Below, one piece after another: positions 42,763 through 52,735 of a stretch of DNA of 64,000 nt. The notes below the pieces were generated by a model, which was given only the letters and a program-made list of their open reading frames with translations, had not been told where the DNA came from and ran no database searches. Every line of letters starts with the position of its first letter. Position 1 is the stretch's first letter. The position numbers and the translations under genes are program-made. Source of the DNA: Echinicola salinicaeni (GTDB lineage Bacteria; Bacteroidota; Bacteroidia; Cytophagales; Cyclobacteriaceae); the NCBI RefSeq assembly GCF_014280965.1, contig NZ_JACODZ010000003.1, positions 434,001 to 498,000 of the forward strand, written 5' to 3'.

Positions 42763-44439
42763 ATGAAAAGATTTTTACTTTCCCTGACAGCAAGCCTTTT
42801 CCTGTCTACCTTTTGTTTTGCCCAAAGTGCATATATTGATTTCGATAGGGATTATTATCATTTAATAGATCGTTACGAAATTTTGGGCGGAAATTTTAAT
42901 TCATCCTTCCATACGGGGTATAAGCCTTATAGAAGGGATGATGTGGCAGACTTTTTGGAAACCATCGATGAGCAGTATATGTCTAAGGTGGATGCATTTA
43001 ATATCAATTTCCTAAAAAACGATAATTGGGAATTTGTGGAAGAGGAAACGGATTTTTCTAAGAAGCCATTATGGAAAACCATATATAAAAAGCCCTCGGA
43101 TTTCTATTTCCACAGAGATAAGGTGGTAGATGTGCATGTCAATCCAGTTTTGTATTTCCGGGGTGGCATGGATGCAGAACAGGATTTCATGAATTTCAAG
43201 AACTCTAGAGGCATTGCGATTAGGGGAAGTGTGGACAGGAAGGTAGGTTTTTATACTTATCTAAGTACCAATGAAGTAATTTTTCCTTCTTGGATAGATG
43301 CCTATGCCAAGCATAATGGAGCAGTGCCGGGTGAAGGGTTTTGGAAAACCTATGGGGATAATGGGTACAGTTACTTTTCGGCAAGAGGCTATGTGACTGT
43401 TCAGGTAAGCAAGCATATTTCTGCCCAGATGGGGCACGATAGGAATTTTATCGGAGAGGGATACCGGTCAATGGTGCTTTCAGATTTTTCCAATCCTTAT
43501 ATGTTTTTTAAGCTAAACACAAGGGTTTGGAAACTGCAGTTTACCAATACTTGGGCCCAGTTAAATGCAGATGTTTTTTTAGATGGAATAGGAAGGCCAA
43601 CAGACGGCCGATATCCTAAGAAGTTTTTTAGTCTGCATCGATTGGGCTTGAACTTGGGCAAAAAATTCAATATCGGCGTTTTTGAATCTGTAATGGCCAA
43701 TAAAGCTGATTGGACTTATTTTAACCCAATTATCTTTTACAGATGGGTAGAGCATCAGTTGGGAACGCCTGATAAGGTGATGCTAGGGACGGATTTTAAA
43801 TGGAATGTGGCCAATTCCATGCAGTTTTATGGACAATTTGCTTTGGATGAATTTGTCTTTGGAGAATTTTTTGGACAGGATGGAAAAAACTCGAGTAGAA
43901 ATAAACATGGTCTACAGGTAGGATATAAGTATATCAATGTGTTCAATGTCTCGAATTTGGATCTGCAGTTGGAGTATAATCAGGCAAGGCCATATACCTA
44001 TCAGGAAAAGGAAGAATACCAGGCCTATACTAATTACCGTACACCTCTTACCCATCCCCGGGGAGCCAATTTTAGGGAGATGATTGGTATTATTAGGTAC
44101 CAGCCGCTTCCAAAATTATCCTTTAATTTTACAGGAGTTTATCATTATTATGGTGGGGATCCAGATGAAGAAACCAATATGGGTGGTGATTTGTTGAAGA
44201 ACAGGTTGGAAGGAACTGATGGTTTGGGGTTATATGGGCACACCATTGGGCAGGGGGTAGAAAACAGGATGATCATTGGCAATCTACGCGCCTCATATAT
44301 GCTGCGTCATAATTTGTTTTTGGATGCTGGGCATAGCTATCGCAAGCGTACTGCCCAAAATTTGGATAGTCCTGAAGTAAGTCAGTATTCGCAGCTATCA
44401 TTAAGACTGAATATTGCCAGAGAAGATTTTAATTATTAA
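42763..44439 (+). CDS. Wzi-like outer-membrane capsule-assembly protein
   Basis: 558 residues from ATG 42763; a TTG 6 nt upstream is ignored. The signal peptide ends around FCFAQ. The body is barrel-like with aromatic strands (FYFHRDKVVDVHVNPVLYFR, ISAQMGHDRNFIGEGYRSM, YMFFKLNTRVWKLQFTNTWA, LFLDAGHSY) and ends SQLSLRLNI. This matches Bacteroidota proteins annotated as capsule assembly Wzi family. It is followed by an ABC exporter 28 bp downstream, suggesting a link to envelope glycan export. The barrel is confident; the Wzi function is inferred. Confidence 0.75.
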   Translation: MKRFLLSLTASLFLSTFCFAQSAYIDFDRDYYHLIDRYEILGGNFNSSFHTGYKPYRRDDVADFLETIDEQYMSKVDAFNINFLKNDNWEFVEEETDFSKKPLWKTIYKKPSDFYFHRDKVVDVHVNPVLYFRGGMDAEQDFMNFKNSRGIAIRGSVDRKVGFYTYLSTNEVIFPSWIDAYAKHNGAVPGEGFWKTYGDNGYSYFSARGYVTVQVSKHISAQMGHDRNFIGEGYRSMVLSDFSNPYMFFKLNTRVWKLQFTNTWAQLNADVFLDGIGRPTDGRYPKKFFSLHRLGLNLGKKFNIGVFESVMANKADWTYFNPIIFYRWVEHQLGTPDKVMLGTDFKWNVANSMQFYGQFALDEFVFGEFFGQDGKNSSRNKHGLQVGYKYINVFNVSNLDLQLEYNQARPYTYQEKEEYQAYTNYRTPLTHPRGANFREMIGIIRYQPLPKLSFNFTGVYHYYGGDPDEETNMGGDLLKNRLEGTDGLGLYGHTIGQGVENRMIIGNLRASYMLRHNLFLDAGHSYRKRTAQNLDSPEVSQYSQLSLRLNIAREDFNY

Positions 44440-44467
44440 ATAACAGAGGAGGTTTTTTCCGAAGTAC

Positions 44468-46300
44468 ATGAAGACCTATTTAAGAATTCTGGCTTATGCC
44501 AAGCCATACAGACAATATTTTCCTTTTTATATAGTATATGCATTCCTAGCAATCATTTTTGGTTTGCTAAACTTTACATTGTTGAAGCCTTTATTTGACG
44601 TGATTTTTGAGCAGGTGAACCCGGAGGAGTTAGAAAAATATGCGAAACTGCCCAATTTTTCCTTTACCATAGAATATTTTATGCACTTGTTTAACCACTA
44701 TTTTATTCAAGTAGCAGAGATGCATGGAAAATTTGGGACCTTGGTTTATGTCTGTATCATTATTGTGGTTTCAGTATTTCTCTCCAATCTATTTACTTAT
44801 TTGTCAGGAGTGGTTCTGGCCAAAGTACGTGCTGATGTGATCAAAAAGATGCGGATGAATGTCTTTGATCAAGTCAGCGGCATGCATATCGGTTATTTTT
44901 CCAATGAGCGGAAAGGAGATCTGATGTCCAAAATGACCAATGATATTCAAGAGGTCGAAAATAGTGTGGTTCAATCTCTGAGGGTTGTTTTTAGGGAACC
45001 TGTTACCATTATATTATACTTTGGGGCCTTGTTTTTTATGTCGGTAAAGCTGACAGTTTTTACGATTTTGATTATTCCAATCTCAGGGGCATTGATTGGA
45101 GGTATCACCAAGCGACTTAAAAAGAAGGCAATTGAAAGTCAAGAGTCATTGGGGAGGATTGTAAATATTTTGGATGAGACAATTGGCGGTATGCGTGTAG
45201 TGAAGGCTTTTGGCGCTAGGGCCTATGTCTATGATAAGTTTGATGAAGAAACCGGTAGGTATTCTGCTATCAATGTTTCCATGGCCCGTAGAAATGAGAT
45301 GGCATCCCCCATGTCCCAGTTTTTGGGCGTTTTTGTTGTGGCTGGTATTCTATTGTACGGGGGGAGTTTGGTTTTAAATAACAGTTCTGATTTAAGTGCG
45401 AGCGAATTTTTGGCTTATATTATTTTATTTACTCAGGTACTTAATCCTGCAAAGGAAATTTCCAGAGCCATGAGTACCATTCAAAGAGGTTTAGCATCAG
45501 CAGAAAGAATTTTCAAGGTGATAGACACTCCTTCAGAAATTCAAGATCCAGGATCTCCCAAGCCTCTTAGCGAATTTAAGCAGGCGGTGAAATTTGAGCA
45601 TGTCAGTTTTGGGTATGAGCAGGAGTTGGTGTTAAAGGATGTTCATTTTACTTTGGAGAAGGGAAAAACCATTGCCTTGGTAGGGCCATCAGGAGGAGGT
45701 AAATCTACTATTGCCGATTTATTGCCTAGGTTTTATGATCCTCTTAATGGTAGCGTGAAATTAGATGGTGTGGATGTCAAGGATTACAAAATTGCTGACT
45801 TGAGAAGCTTAATAGGGATTGTAACCCAAGAATCCATATTGTTTAATGATACGATATTTAATAATATAGCCTTTGGTATGGAGGAAGTTTCACAGGAGGC
45901 TGTGATAGCAGCCGCCAAAATTGCCAATGCCCATGAATTTATAGAAAAACTGGAAGGTGGATATCATGCTAATATTGGAGAACGCGGCAGTAAATTGTCA
46001 GGAGGGCAAAGGCAGCGTTTGAGTATCGCGAGGGCAGTTTTGAAAAATCCGCCTATACTGATATTGGATGAAGCTACTTCAGCTTTGGATTCTGAGTCAG
46101 AGCGCTTGGTGCAGGAAGCCTTGACCAAGCTGATGAGCCACAGGACCACTTTGGTGATTGCACATAGGTTGAGTACCATTCAGCATGCCGATGAGATTTT
46201 GGTGATACAGGAAGGTGAGATAGTGGAACGGGGAACGCATGAAGGTTTGTTGAAAAAGGAAGGATTATACAAGAAGCTTTCCTCAATGCAGTCAGTTTAG
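44468..46300 (+). CDS. ABC exporter, MsbA-like (TM domain fused to ATPase)
   Basis: 610 residues. Six TM helices at residues 20-320, then the nucleotide-binding domain with Walker A GPSGGGKST, signature LSGGQRQRLS, Walker B ILILDEATSALD and the H-loop IAHRLSTI. A half-transporter that works as a homodimer or heterodimer to flip lipids or export drugs. It lies between the Wzi-like gene and a small membrane-protein gene on the same strand. Substrate unknown. Confidence 0.92.
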   Translation: MKTYLRILAYAKPYRQYFPFYIVYAFLAIIFGLLNFTLLKPLFDVIFEQVNPEELEKYAKLPNFSFTIEYFMHLFNHYFIQVAEMHGKFGTLVYVCIIIVVSVFLSNLFTYLSGVVLAKVRADVIKKMRMNVFDQVSGMHIGYFSNERKGDLMSKMTNDIQEVENSVVQSLRVVFREPVTIILYFGALFFMSVKLTVFTILIIPISGALIGGITKRLKKKAIESQESLGRIVNILDETIGGMRVVKAFGARAYVYDKFDEETGRYSAINVSMARRNEMASPMSQFLGVFVVAGILLYGGSLVLNNSSDLSASEFLAYIILFTQVLNPAKEISRAMSTIQRGLASAERIFKVIDTPSEIQDPGSPKPLSEFKQAVKFEHVSFGYEQELVLKDVHFTLEKGKTIALVGPSGGGKSTIADLLPRFYDPLNGSVKLDGVDVKDYKIADLRSLIGIVTQESILFNDTIFNNIAFGMEEVSQEAVIAAAKIANAHEFIEKLEGGYHANIGERGSKLSGGQRQRLSIARAVLKNPPILILDEATSALDSESERLVQEALTKLMSHRTTLVIAHRLSTIQHADEILVIQEGEIVERGTHEGLLKKEGLYKKLSSMQSV

Positions 46301-46332
46301 TATATTAGTTAGCAAAACCCAATTTTAAACAT

Positions 46333-46698
46333 ATGAAAAAAATAACAAGCATATTTCAGCTTTTAGTTGCGCTATTTTTTGGAGTTGCATTGGTCTTCTT
46401 TTTGGCGTTTGATAGTGTGAAGAATGGTTTCAATATCGAGGAACTTACTGCTGGGAAGGTGGTAGTCTGGATGCTGGTCGGATTTGTGATATATTTATTA
46501 GCTTGGTTATTTCAGAGCATGTATGCCAAGGGGCTCAATAAGAAGATCATGAAGATGGAGAGTGAGAATAATAGTTTGAAAGCCAAGCTTTATGATATTG
46601 AACAGGGAAGAAAGTCAAAGGTGAGTGAGGAGAGAACGAATGTTTCAGAGGATGAAAAGGATTCCTCGGTGATCAAACCACGGCAAAACATCAAATAG
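46333..46698 (+). CDS. Small two-TM membrane protein with coiled coil
   Basis: 121 residues. Two hydrophobic segments (residues 8-27 and 44-63) are joined by a short loop, followed by a charged, probably coiled-coil tail (KIMKMESENNSLKAKLYDIE) and a polar end. The layout resembles LapA-type small membrane proteins, but no signature is sure. Terminator at 46735. Confidence 0.65.
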   Translation: MKKITSIFQLLVALFFGVALVFFLAFDSVKNGFNIEELTAGKVVVWMLVGFVIYLLAWLFQSMYAKGLNKKIMKMESENNSLKAKLYDIEQGRKSKVSEERTNVSEDEKDSSVIKPRQNIK

Positions 46699-46734
46699 TA
46701 GAAAGTAAAAGACTAGTATAATAATTAGTATATT

Positions 46735-46765
46735 AGGAAATCTCTTATCGAGATTTCCTTTTTTA
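46735..46765 (+). terminator. Intrinsic terminator before yifB
   Basis: AGGAAATCTC...GAGATTTCCT hairpin with a T-run. Confidence 0.85.
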
Positions 46766-46786
46766 TTATCAAGAATAGATTATCAA

Positions 46787-48325
46787 ATGGTAGCTAAAAC
46801 TTTTGGAAGCACGGTGTCCGGAGTCGATGCCAAGCTGATTACAATAGAAGTAAATGTAGGTCAGGGAACAAGTTTTTATATGGTAGGCCTACCGGACAGT
46901 GCGGTAAAGGAAAGCCAGCAAAGGGTGGAATCAGCCCTGAAATATTTTGGTTATAGGATGCCGCGGCAAAAGGTAGTTGTCAATTTGGCCCCGGCAGATA
47001 TCCGCAAAGAGGGCTCAGCTTATGACCTTCCCATAGCCATGGGGATATTAAAAGCATCTGAGCAGGTCAGCTTTCCTGAATTGGATCAATATGTGATCAT
47101 GGGGGAATTGTCCCTAGATGGTCAGCTAAGGCCTATCAAGGGCGTATTGCCTATAGCTATAGAAGCAAGAAGGTCAGGTTTCAAGGGAGTGATTTTGCCC
47201 AAAATGAATGCTTCGGAAGCCTCTATAGTCAATAACCTGGACGTGATCGGAGTAGAGACTTTAGAAGAGGCGATAGGATTTTTGGATGGGGAATTGGAGA
47301 TTGAGCCACTGGTTACGGATACAAGGGATATCTTTTACCATAGCTTGGAAGACTATGAATTTGATTTTGCTGATGTTCAGGGGCAGGAGAATATTAAAAG
47401 AGCCATGGAAATTGCTGCTGCTGGAGGTCATAATGTGGTAATGATAGGGCCTCCGGGTGCAGGTAAAACCATGTTGGCAAAAAGACTGCCTTCCATTTTG
47501 CCTCCTTTGACCCTACAGGAAGCTTTGGAGACTACCAAGATTCATTCCGTTGCTGGAAAACTGGGGAATGAGGCTACTCTAATAGCACAAAGGCCTTTTC
47601 GCGCTCCTCATCATACCATCAGTGATGTGGCATTGGTAGGGGGAGGGGGGAATCCCCAGCCGGGAGAAATCTCCCTTTCGCATAATGGGGTCCTTTTTTT
47701 AGATGAATTGCCGGAGTTTAAAAGGACTGTGCTTGAGGTCATGCGACAGCCGCTAGAAGAACGTAGGGTAACCATCAGCAGGGCAAAAATATCCGTAGAC
47801 TATCCAGCAAATTTTATGTTGATTGCCAGCATGAATCCATGTCCCTGTGGATATTATAATCATCCCGATAAAGAGTGTGTATGTGCGCCAGGAGTAGTGC
47901 AACGATATCTGAACAAAGTCAGTGGCCCATTATTAGATAGGATCGATCTGCATGTGGAGGTGACTCCGGTTAAGTTTGAGGAGATGACTTCTATGCGAAA
48001 GGCAGAAAATAGTTCATCTATCCGAGAAAGGGTGATTGCTGGAAGGGAAATGCAAGTGAGACGTTTTGAGGAGCATAAGGATATTTACTGTAATGCCATG
48101 ATGCCATCACATCTGGTAAAAGAAGTATGTCAGATCAATGAAGGAGGAAAAAAGTTGCTGAAAACGGCGATGGAAAGATTGGGGTTGTCAGCGCGTGCCT
48201 ATGATAGAATTTTAAAAGTTGCCAGAACGATAGCGGATTTATCTGGAAGTGATCAGATAAATGTAGAGCATTTGGCAGAGGCCATTCAATATAGGAGCTT
48301 GGATCGTGAAGGGTGGGCAGGTTAG
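46787..48325 (+). CDS. YifB/ComM-family Mg-chelatase-like AAA+ ATPase
   Basis: 512 residues. An N-terminal Lon-like domain (MVAKTFGSTVSGVDAKLITI, VNLAPADIRKEGSAYDLPIA), then AAA+ with Walker A GPPGAGKTM (near residue 220), GVLFLDELPEF, NPCPCGYYNHPDKECVC and RIDLHVEV. ComM-type proteins drive branch migration during natural transformation. A terminator precedes it, so it probably has its own promoter. Confidence 0.92.
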   Translation: MVAKTFGSTVSGVDAKLITIEVNVGQGTSFYMVGLPDSAVKESQQRVESALKYFGYRMPRQKVVVNLAPADIRKEGSAYDLPIAMGILKASEQVSFPELDQYVIMGELSLDGQLRPIKGVLPIAIEARRSGFKGVILPKMNASEASIVNNLDVIGVETLEEAIGFLDGELEIEPLVTDTRDIFYHSLEDYEFDFADVQGQENIKRAMEIAAAGGHNVVMIGPPGAGKTMLAKRLPSILPPLTLQEALETTKIHSVAGKLGNEATLIAQRPFRAPHHTISDVALVGGGGNPQPGEISLSHNGVLFLDELPEFKRTVLEVMRQPLEERRVTISRAKISVDYPANFMLIASMNPCPCGYYNHPDKECVCAPGVVQRYLNKVSGPLLDRIDLHVEVTPVKFEEMTSMRKAENSSSIRERVIAGREMQVRRFEEHKDIYCNAMMPSHLVKEVCQINEGGKKLLKTAMERLGLSARAYDRILKVARTIADLSGSDQINVEHLAEAIQYRSLDREGWAG

Positions 48326-48579
48326 ATTAAATTTTTGAATAAGTTTAGTGTTAAATTATAATAATTATGTGATTGAAACAATGAGGCGATTTTTTTTGTC
48401 TTTGTATTTTGAGAGAGTCAAATTGAAATATTCTTGTAAAATACTTGCACTTTAATTATTGCCAAGTTTTGGATATATATATGAAATGCTTTTATTTGCA
48501 GACAAAGTTGTTGTCACCCTTATATATACAATCCAACTAATTCAACACACTTTTTTACTTTAAAAAGTCAGTTAAAGAA

Positions 48580-48609
48580 AAAAGCCATCTGCCCAGGCGG
48601 ATGGCTTTT
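48580..48609 (-). terminator. Terminator of the transsulfuration gene
   Basis: AAAAGCCATCTGCC...GGCGGATGGCTTTT hairpin with one G-T pair. An A-run on the left gives the U-run of the minus-strand transcript. Confidence 0.85.
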
Positions 48610-48624
48610 GCTGTTTTTAGCCGA

Positions 48625-49734
48625 TTAACTGATTTTGTCAAAGGCTTGTGTCATATCTTCCAGAAGGTCTTCCAAATGTTCCAAGCCAACAGAAACGCGG
48701 ATCAGGTTTTGTGGGGTTTTTGTGTCAGGGCCTTCTACAGCAGCTCTTCTTTCAATAAGACTTTCCACACCGCCCAAACTAGTAGCATTACTGAAGAACT
48801 TGAGGTTGGAGATGAATTTGTCCGCATTTTCCGGTCCTCCTTTTATTAGAAAGGAAAGGATTCCTCCAAAACCAGTCATTTGATTTGCAGCTATCTGATG
48901 ACCGGGATGCTGTGTTAAACCTGGATAAAAGACATTTTCGACCATTGGATGCTGATTCAAGAAGGTAGCGATAATCCCAGCATGCTCAGCATGACCTTTC
49001 ATTCTATAGGCCAAGGTTTTTATACTTCTGGTTAGGTAGTAGCAGTCAAAAGGAGAAGGTACGGCTCCTCCAGTTTTTTGGACATTTAGTATTTGATTCC
49101 AAAACTTACTTTCTTCTTTTGTAATCAATGCCCCTCCAAGAATATCACTGTGCCCCCCGAGGTATTTGGTCGTACTATGCATCACCATATCGGCCCCTAG
49201 TTTCAAAGGGTTTTGGAATACAGGTGTGGCGAAGGTGTTGTCGCAAATTGAGAGGATGTCATTTTCCCTGGCCAATTTACATAGGGCTTTGATATCGCTA
49301 ATTTTAAGTAGTGGATTGGAAGGACTTTCTATCCAAATGAGTTTAGTGTTGGGTTGAAGGCATTTTTTGAGTTTTTGGCTATTACTGAGGTCAATGAATG
49401 TAACTTCCAGCTTATCATGGAATATTTCAACCAGCTGTTTTTTGAGACCATGGTACATGTCTGATGGAGCGATTACATGGCTTCCGTGCGGAAGCGCTTG
49501 AAAAACAGCCATTCCTGCGGCGTTTCCTGAAGAGAAGGCTGCAGCAGATTTTCCCATTTCAAGTTTTGCCAATAGATTTTCCAGGGCCATTCTATTGGGA
49601 TTATTGGCTCTGGAGTAAATCAGGGAATCTTTTTGGTGTTCAAAAGTAGTGGATAGCGTGATGGGCTGGACTACTGGTTTTTGGCTGTCTGTCACCAAAT
49701 TCCCTCCATGAATAGCTATGGTCTCGAATTTCAT
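48625..49734 (-). CDS. Cys/Met-metabolism PLP enzyme (cystathionine gamma-synthase/lyase type)
   Basis: 369 residues from ATG 49734 (an upstream TTG adds three residues). Fold type I PLP enzyme: IHGG start, YSRANNPNRMALENLLAKLE, SSGNAAGM, CDNTFATPVFQNPLKLGAD and HSTTKYLGGHSD with Lys190 as the PLP lysine. It acts in transsulfuration; synthase versus lyase cannot be decided from these motifs. Monocistronic. Confidence 0.9.
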   Translation of the reverse strand: MKFETIAIHGGNLVTDSQKPVVQPITLSTTFEHQKDSLIYSRANNPNRMALENLLAKLEMGKSAAAFSSGNAAGMAVFQALPHGSHVIAPSDMYHGLKKQLVEIFHDKLEVTFIDLSNSQKLKKCLQPNTKLIWIESPSNPLLKISDIKALCKLARENDILSICDNTFATPVFQNPLKLGADMVMHSTTKYLGGHSDILGGALITKEESKFWNQILNVQKTGGAVPSPFDCYYLTRSIKTLAYRMKGHAEHAGIIATFLNQHPMVENVFYPGLTQHPGHQIAANQMTGFGGILSFLIKGGPENADKFISNLKFFSNATSLGGVESLIERRAAVEGPDTKTPQNLIRVSVGLEHLEDLLEDMTQAFDKIS

Positions 49735-50029
49735 AATTGTCAATTTTATTTAAAATTAATGAATTTGGACCAAACTGGGTTAAGATTTAGTTGTCTGCAT
49801 CTGGCTAATTAAGAAAATTGTAGGTGATCAGCTTTAATAAGTAGATTTGAGGGCCATGGGCTGCTGATTTGTATTTTAGAGTTAGGGAGACATTTGTTTA
49901 AAAGTTGTCTTATTGAATGTCAGAATAAGTGTCCCATCCATGAGAATTTTTAAATTGTCATAAGAAAAATAGCAAGGCTTTCCAACCATTTCCAATAAAA
50001 CAGCCTCTTTATAGTGGAAACCGATTAGA

Positions 50030-50560
50030 ATGAAGTCAATTTTTGAAAAAGATCTTATTGCTGCATGTATAAGGCAGGATCGAAAAGCCCAGTTTGAGCT
50101 CTTCGAGCGATATAAGGTGGCCTTGTATTCCACAGTGTATAGAATTTTGGATGATGAGGCTGAGGCACATGATGCCCTACAAGAATCTTTTATTGAGATA
50201 TTCAAGGGGATAAAAAAATTTAGGGGGGAGAGTACTTTGGGTGCATGGATGAAAAAAATAGCAGTGAGAAAAGCGATTCATATGACGAAAAAGCGGATAT
50301 ATTTTTCATCATTGGATCAGGTGGATGCCTTTTCTGAAGCGGGTGTTCTTGATGGTTGGATAGATGGGCAAATGCTGGATCAGGCCATAAGGAAATTGCC
50401 GGTGGGGTGTAGAAGTGTCTTTTTGATGATAGAAGTGGAGGGGTTTAAGCATGCGGAATGTGCCCAAATGTTGTCTATTTCAGAAAGTACCTCCAAGTCC
50501 CAGCTGTTTTATGCTAAAAAGTTACTACGAGAAAGTTTGAATCAAGTACTGAAGGCATGA
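50030..50560 (+). CDS. ECF-type RNA polymerase sigma factor
   Basis: 176 residues. Region 2 (YKVALYSTVYRILDDEAEAH, QESFIEIFKGIKKFRG) and region 4 (VGCRSVFLMIEVEGFKHAEC, SESTSKSQLFYAKKLLRESL) are present. It overlaps the following membrane protein by 4 nt, which is typical of a sigma and its anti-sigma. Target genes are not indicated. Confidence 0.92.
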   Translation: MKSIFEKDLIAACIRQDRKAQFELFERYKVALYSTVYRILDDEAEAHDALQESFIEIFKGIKKFRGESTLGAWMKKIAVRKAIHMTKKRIYFSSLDQVDAFSEAGVLDGWIDGQMLDQAIRKLPVGCRSVFLMIEVEGFKHAECAQMLSISESTSKSQLFYAKKLLRESLNQVLKA

Positions 50561-51258
50561 AAGAGAATTTTGATTTACCGGAATTTCAGCCCAATGAACA
50601 CTTTTGGGATAAGCTCCAGGGAGAAAAGAGCTTGGAAAAGCAATTATCCAGAGAGTTGTCGCATTTGCCTTTAGCAGCTCCCAAGGAGGAGGCTTGGCAA
50701 GGAATCGAGGAGGAATTGAATAATCAGCATTCAATACGTCCTTTTTGGATAGGGGTAGCGGCGGTTTTCCTTGCTATGGTGGCGGCTTATATACTCTTCA
50801 TGATGGTTAAAGTGGACCCTTTTTCCAATGAGCAGGAATATCTTCTGACCAATACTTATTCCGAGATGGAAATACCATTTGAGGTGCCAAAGATGAATAA
50901 GCAGAAAGTTACTTCGGTTCCGGCAGTAAAAGAAAAGGCAGTACAAAAAGCCTCAAAGGAAAATTTCATGATCAAAGAGGAAATAGCATTAGGTGAAATA
51001 GAAGTTCCCGAATTGTCCATGCCTGTGTTTATTACGGAAGCGCCATTGGCTGTGAATGAGCGCCCAAGGCCTGTTCAAGAGGATGAAATCGCGGAGGAAA
51101 GCTTTCATGAGGTAAGGGTTTCATGGGGGATTAATGAGAAGATCAACATCAATACAGCTTATTCAGCAAAAAATAAGCTCACCGATACAGAAAGGGAGCT
51201 GAGTAAGGTTAGAAGCAATCCAGGGAAGCTTGTTTTGAGGTTTTCCAAAGGGCAATGA
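50557..51258 (+). CDS. Putative anti-sigma factor, single-pass membrane protein
   Basis: 233 residues. An N-terminal cytoplasmic part (about 60 residues, with EEAWQGIEEELN), a TM helix (residues 65-88, around FWIGVAAVFLAMVAAYILFM), then a periplasmic segment rich in Glu, Pro and Val. The first ATG overlaps the sigma gene, so the two are translationally coupled. The anti-sigma role is inferred from context; no zinc-binding motif is visible. Confidence 0.7.
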   Translation: MKENFDLPEFQPNEHFWDKLQGEKSLEKQLSRELSHLPLAAPKEEAWQGIEEELNNQHSIRPFWIGVAAVFLAMVAAYILFMMVKVDPFSNEQEYLLTNTYSEMEIPFEVPKMNKQKVTSVPAVKEKAVQKASKENFMIKEEIALGEIEVPELSMPVFITEAPLAVNERPRPVQEDEIAEESFHEVRVSWGINEKININTAYSAKNKLTDTERELSKVRSNPGKLVLRFSKGQ

Positions 51259-51317
51259 AATTGACATTTTTTTGGTTTCCAACTAAATGAATTAATCATA
51301 AAAAAAGATAAGAAAAA

Positions 51318-52076
51318 ATGAAAAAGGCAGGTTTAATAGTCATGCTTATGGGGATATTTATGTCTACAGTTTTGGCTCAAGAAGTAGAGAATATGCTTTC
51401 CAATAGCCATCAGAAATGGCTTGATAAAGACTGGCCAGTTACTGATACATTGCAGTTCAGTCTGCCCAACGAAGGTAAGGTCTTGTTTTACTATAATGAT
51501 ACTGAATTCTCCACAGATGAGTTGAGAGCAGAACTGGAACCCTTGATGAAAAGGGCCACTAGGTTTCCCGAGTTCGAAACAAAGGCCTTCAGGCTAGCCA
51601 ATAATTTTGGGCCAACGAGTTTGGGTAATGTTAAAAATAAAATAGACCGAAATTATGTTAGGCATATTGAAAGTATTGAATTGGGGATTCCAGTAGGTAT
51701 TGATTATACAGCTGGATATTTTACACCTGAAGTTGGTTTTAGGGCGCTTTTGAGTATGCCGGGGTATAGTTTGGGGGCTTCTATCACCAATACTGTTTAT
51801 TTTCCTGACAGAGAGGCAGGGGAATTGGAAGTGAACAGTAACTGGTTTTTGAATGCGGAGTTTTCTTGGAATAAAGGGCAGGCGGTTGTCAATAATGAAC
51901 AGACGATTCAATTGGGGGTATTATTGAATCAGGGCAGTTATAAATTGTTTCAAGGAACAAGTTTGCGGGCAGTTTATAGACATAGGTTGAGCAAACATCT
52001 TTTTATTCAGGCTGGGCTGGTAGCTACAGATAATTTGAAAACGGTTTATCCAACTATAGGTGTGCGGTTTTGGTGA
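51318..52076 (+). CDS. Secreted beta-barrel-like protein downstream of the sigma pair
   Basis: 252 residues with a signal peptide ending STVLAQ. The middle is helix-rich (ELRAELEPLMKRAT), followed by strands (GIDYTAGYFTPEVGFRALLS, YSLGASITNTVYF, FLNAEFSWNKGQAVV, LRAVYRHRL) and a terminal VYPTIGVRFW consistent with an outer-membrane barrel. It lies 59 bp after the anti-sigma gene on the same strand, so it may be part of that operon. Function unknown. Confidence 0.6.
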   Translation: MKKAGLIVMLMGIFMSTVLAQEVENMLSNSHQKWLDKDWPVTDTLQFSLPNEGKVLFYYNDTEFSTDELRAELEPLMKRATRFPEFETKAFRLANNFGPTSLGNVKNKIDRNYVRHIESIELGIPVGIDYTAGYFTPEVGFRALLSMPGYSLGASITNTVYFPDREAGELEVNSNWFLNAEFSWNKGQAVVNNEQTIQLGVLLNQGSYKLFQGTSLRAVYRHRLSKHLFIQAGLVATDNLKTVYPTIGVRFW

Positions 52077-52092
52077 ATTAGGGAGTTCAGCT

Positions 52093-52130
52093 AACACAAA
52101 AGGCTAACCGATCGGTTAGCCTTTTGTGTT
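52093..52130. terminator. Bidirectional terminator, 38-bp perfect palindrome
   Basis: AACACAAAAGGCTAACCG and its exact complement around a 2-bp centre. It sits between convergent genes, with a T-run continuing after it on the plus strand. Confidence 0.92.
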
Positions 52131-52148
52131 TTTTTATATTCCTGTAGT

Positions 52149-52628
52149 TTAACGAATCCTGTCTACAGATTTTACTAGTAATTCATCTTTTCGGATAAAC
52201 CTATTGGCAACAATATTGAAGATCATCGCAACTATGATGGTATAGAAACCAAACATAAAGGCGCCACTGGCCATAGGGTTGAAGTCTAGATTATAGCTAT
52301 AGGTAATATAGACAATAATACCCAGGTTAACGACCATGACCAAAGAGTTGATCATATTAAGGAACATCTGTTTGGTCCTTGTTTTGAACTGGCTAAGGCT
52401 ATAAAGGGCAATTAAGGCTGCAAGAATAGCCAATGCGCCGATATAATAAGTGCCAGTTTCTTCAATTACCGAATCGTTGGTCACATCCATATGGGTCATT
52501 GACCAAGCCGTCAATTTTAGGCTTTCAGTTTGATCTACATTTACTTGTGTCCAAATAGGGAAATAAGTAACCAAAAGCATGGCAATGGCCACAAGGAATA
52601 AGAAGATAGTTTGAACTCGCTGTATCAT
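52149..52628 (-). CDS. DUF4293-family membrane protein
   Basis: 159 residues, four predicted TM helices, starting MIQRVQTIFLFLVAIAMLLV as in this Bacteroidota family. Inner-membrane protein of unknown function. It is divergent from truA with about 107 bp between. Confidence 0.82.
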   Translation of the reverse strand: MIQRVQTIFLFLVAIAMLLVTYFPIWTQVNVDQTESLKLTAWSMTHMDVTNDSVIEETGTYYIGALAILAALIALYSLSQFKTRTKQMFLNMINSLVMVVNLGIIVYITYSYNLDFNPMASGAFMFGFYTIIVAMIFNIVANRFIRKDELLVKSVDRIR

Positions 52629-52720
52629 TATTAAATTTTAAAACTTTTGACAAAGAAAGGTGGTAATTTGAATATTAGCAAGGAATCACGCATTTCCCAA
52701 ATTATATTCATTGGGAATAG

Positions 52721-52728
52721 TATCTTTG
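52721..52728 (+). promoter_or_regulatory. -7 promoter element close to the truA start
   Basis: TATCTTTG ends 7 nt before the ATG. TTCCCAA (52694-52700) and TTGGGAA (52711-52717) form an inverted repeat over the spacer, a possible operator. No clear TTTG -33 element is present. Confidence 0.5.
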
Positions 52729-52735
52729 TGGATTC

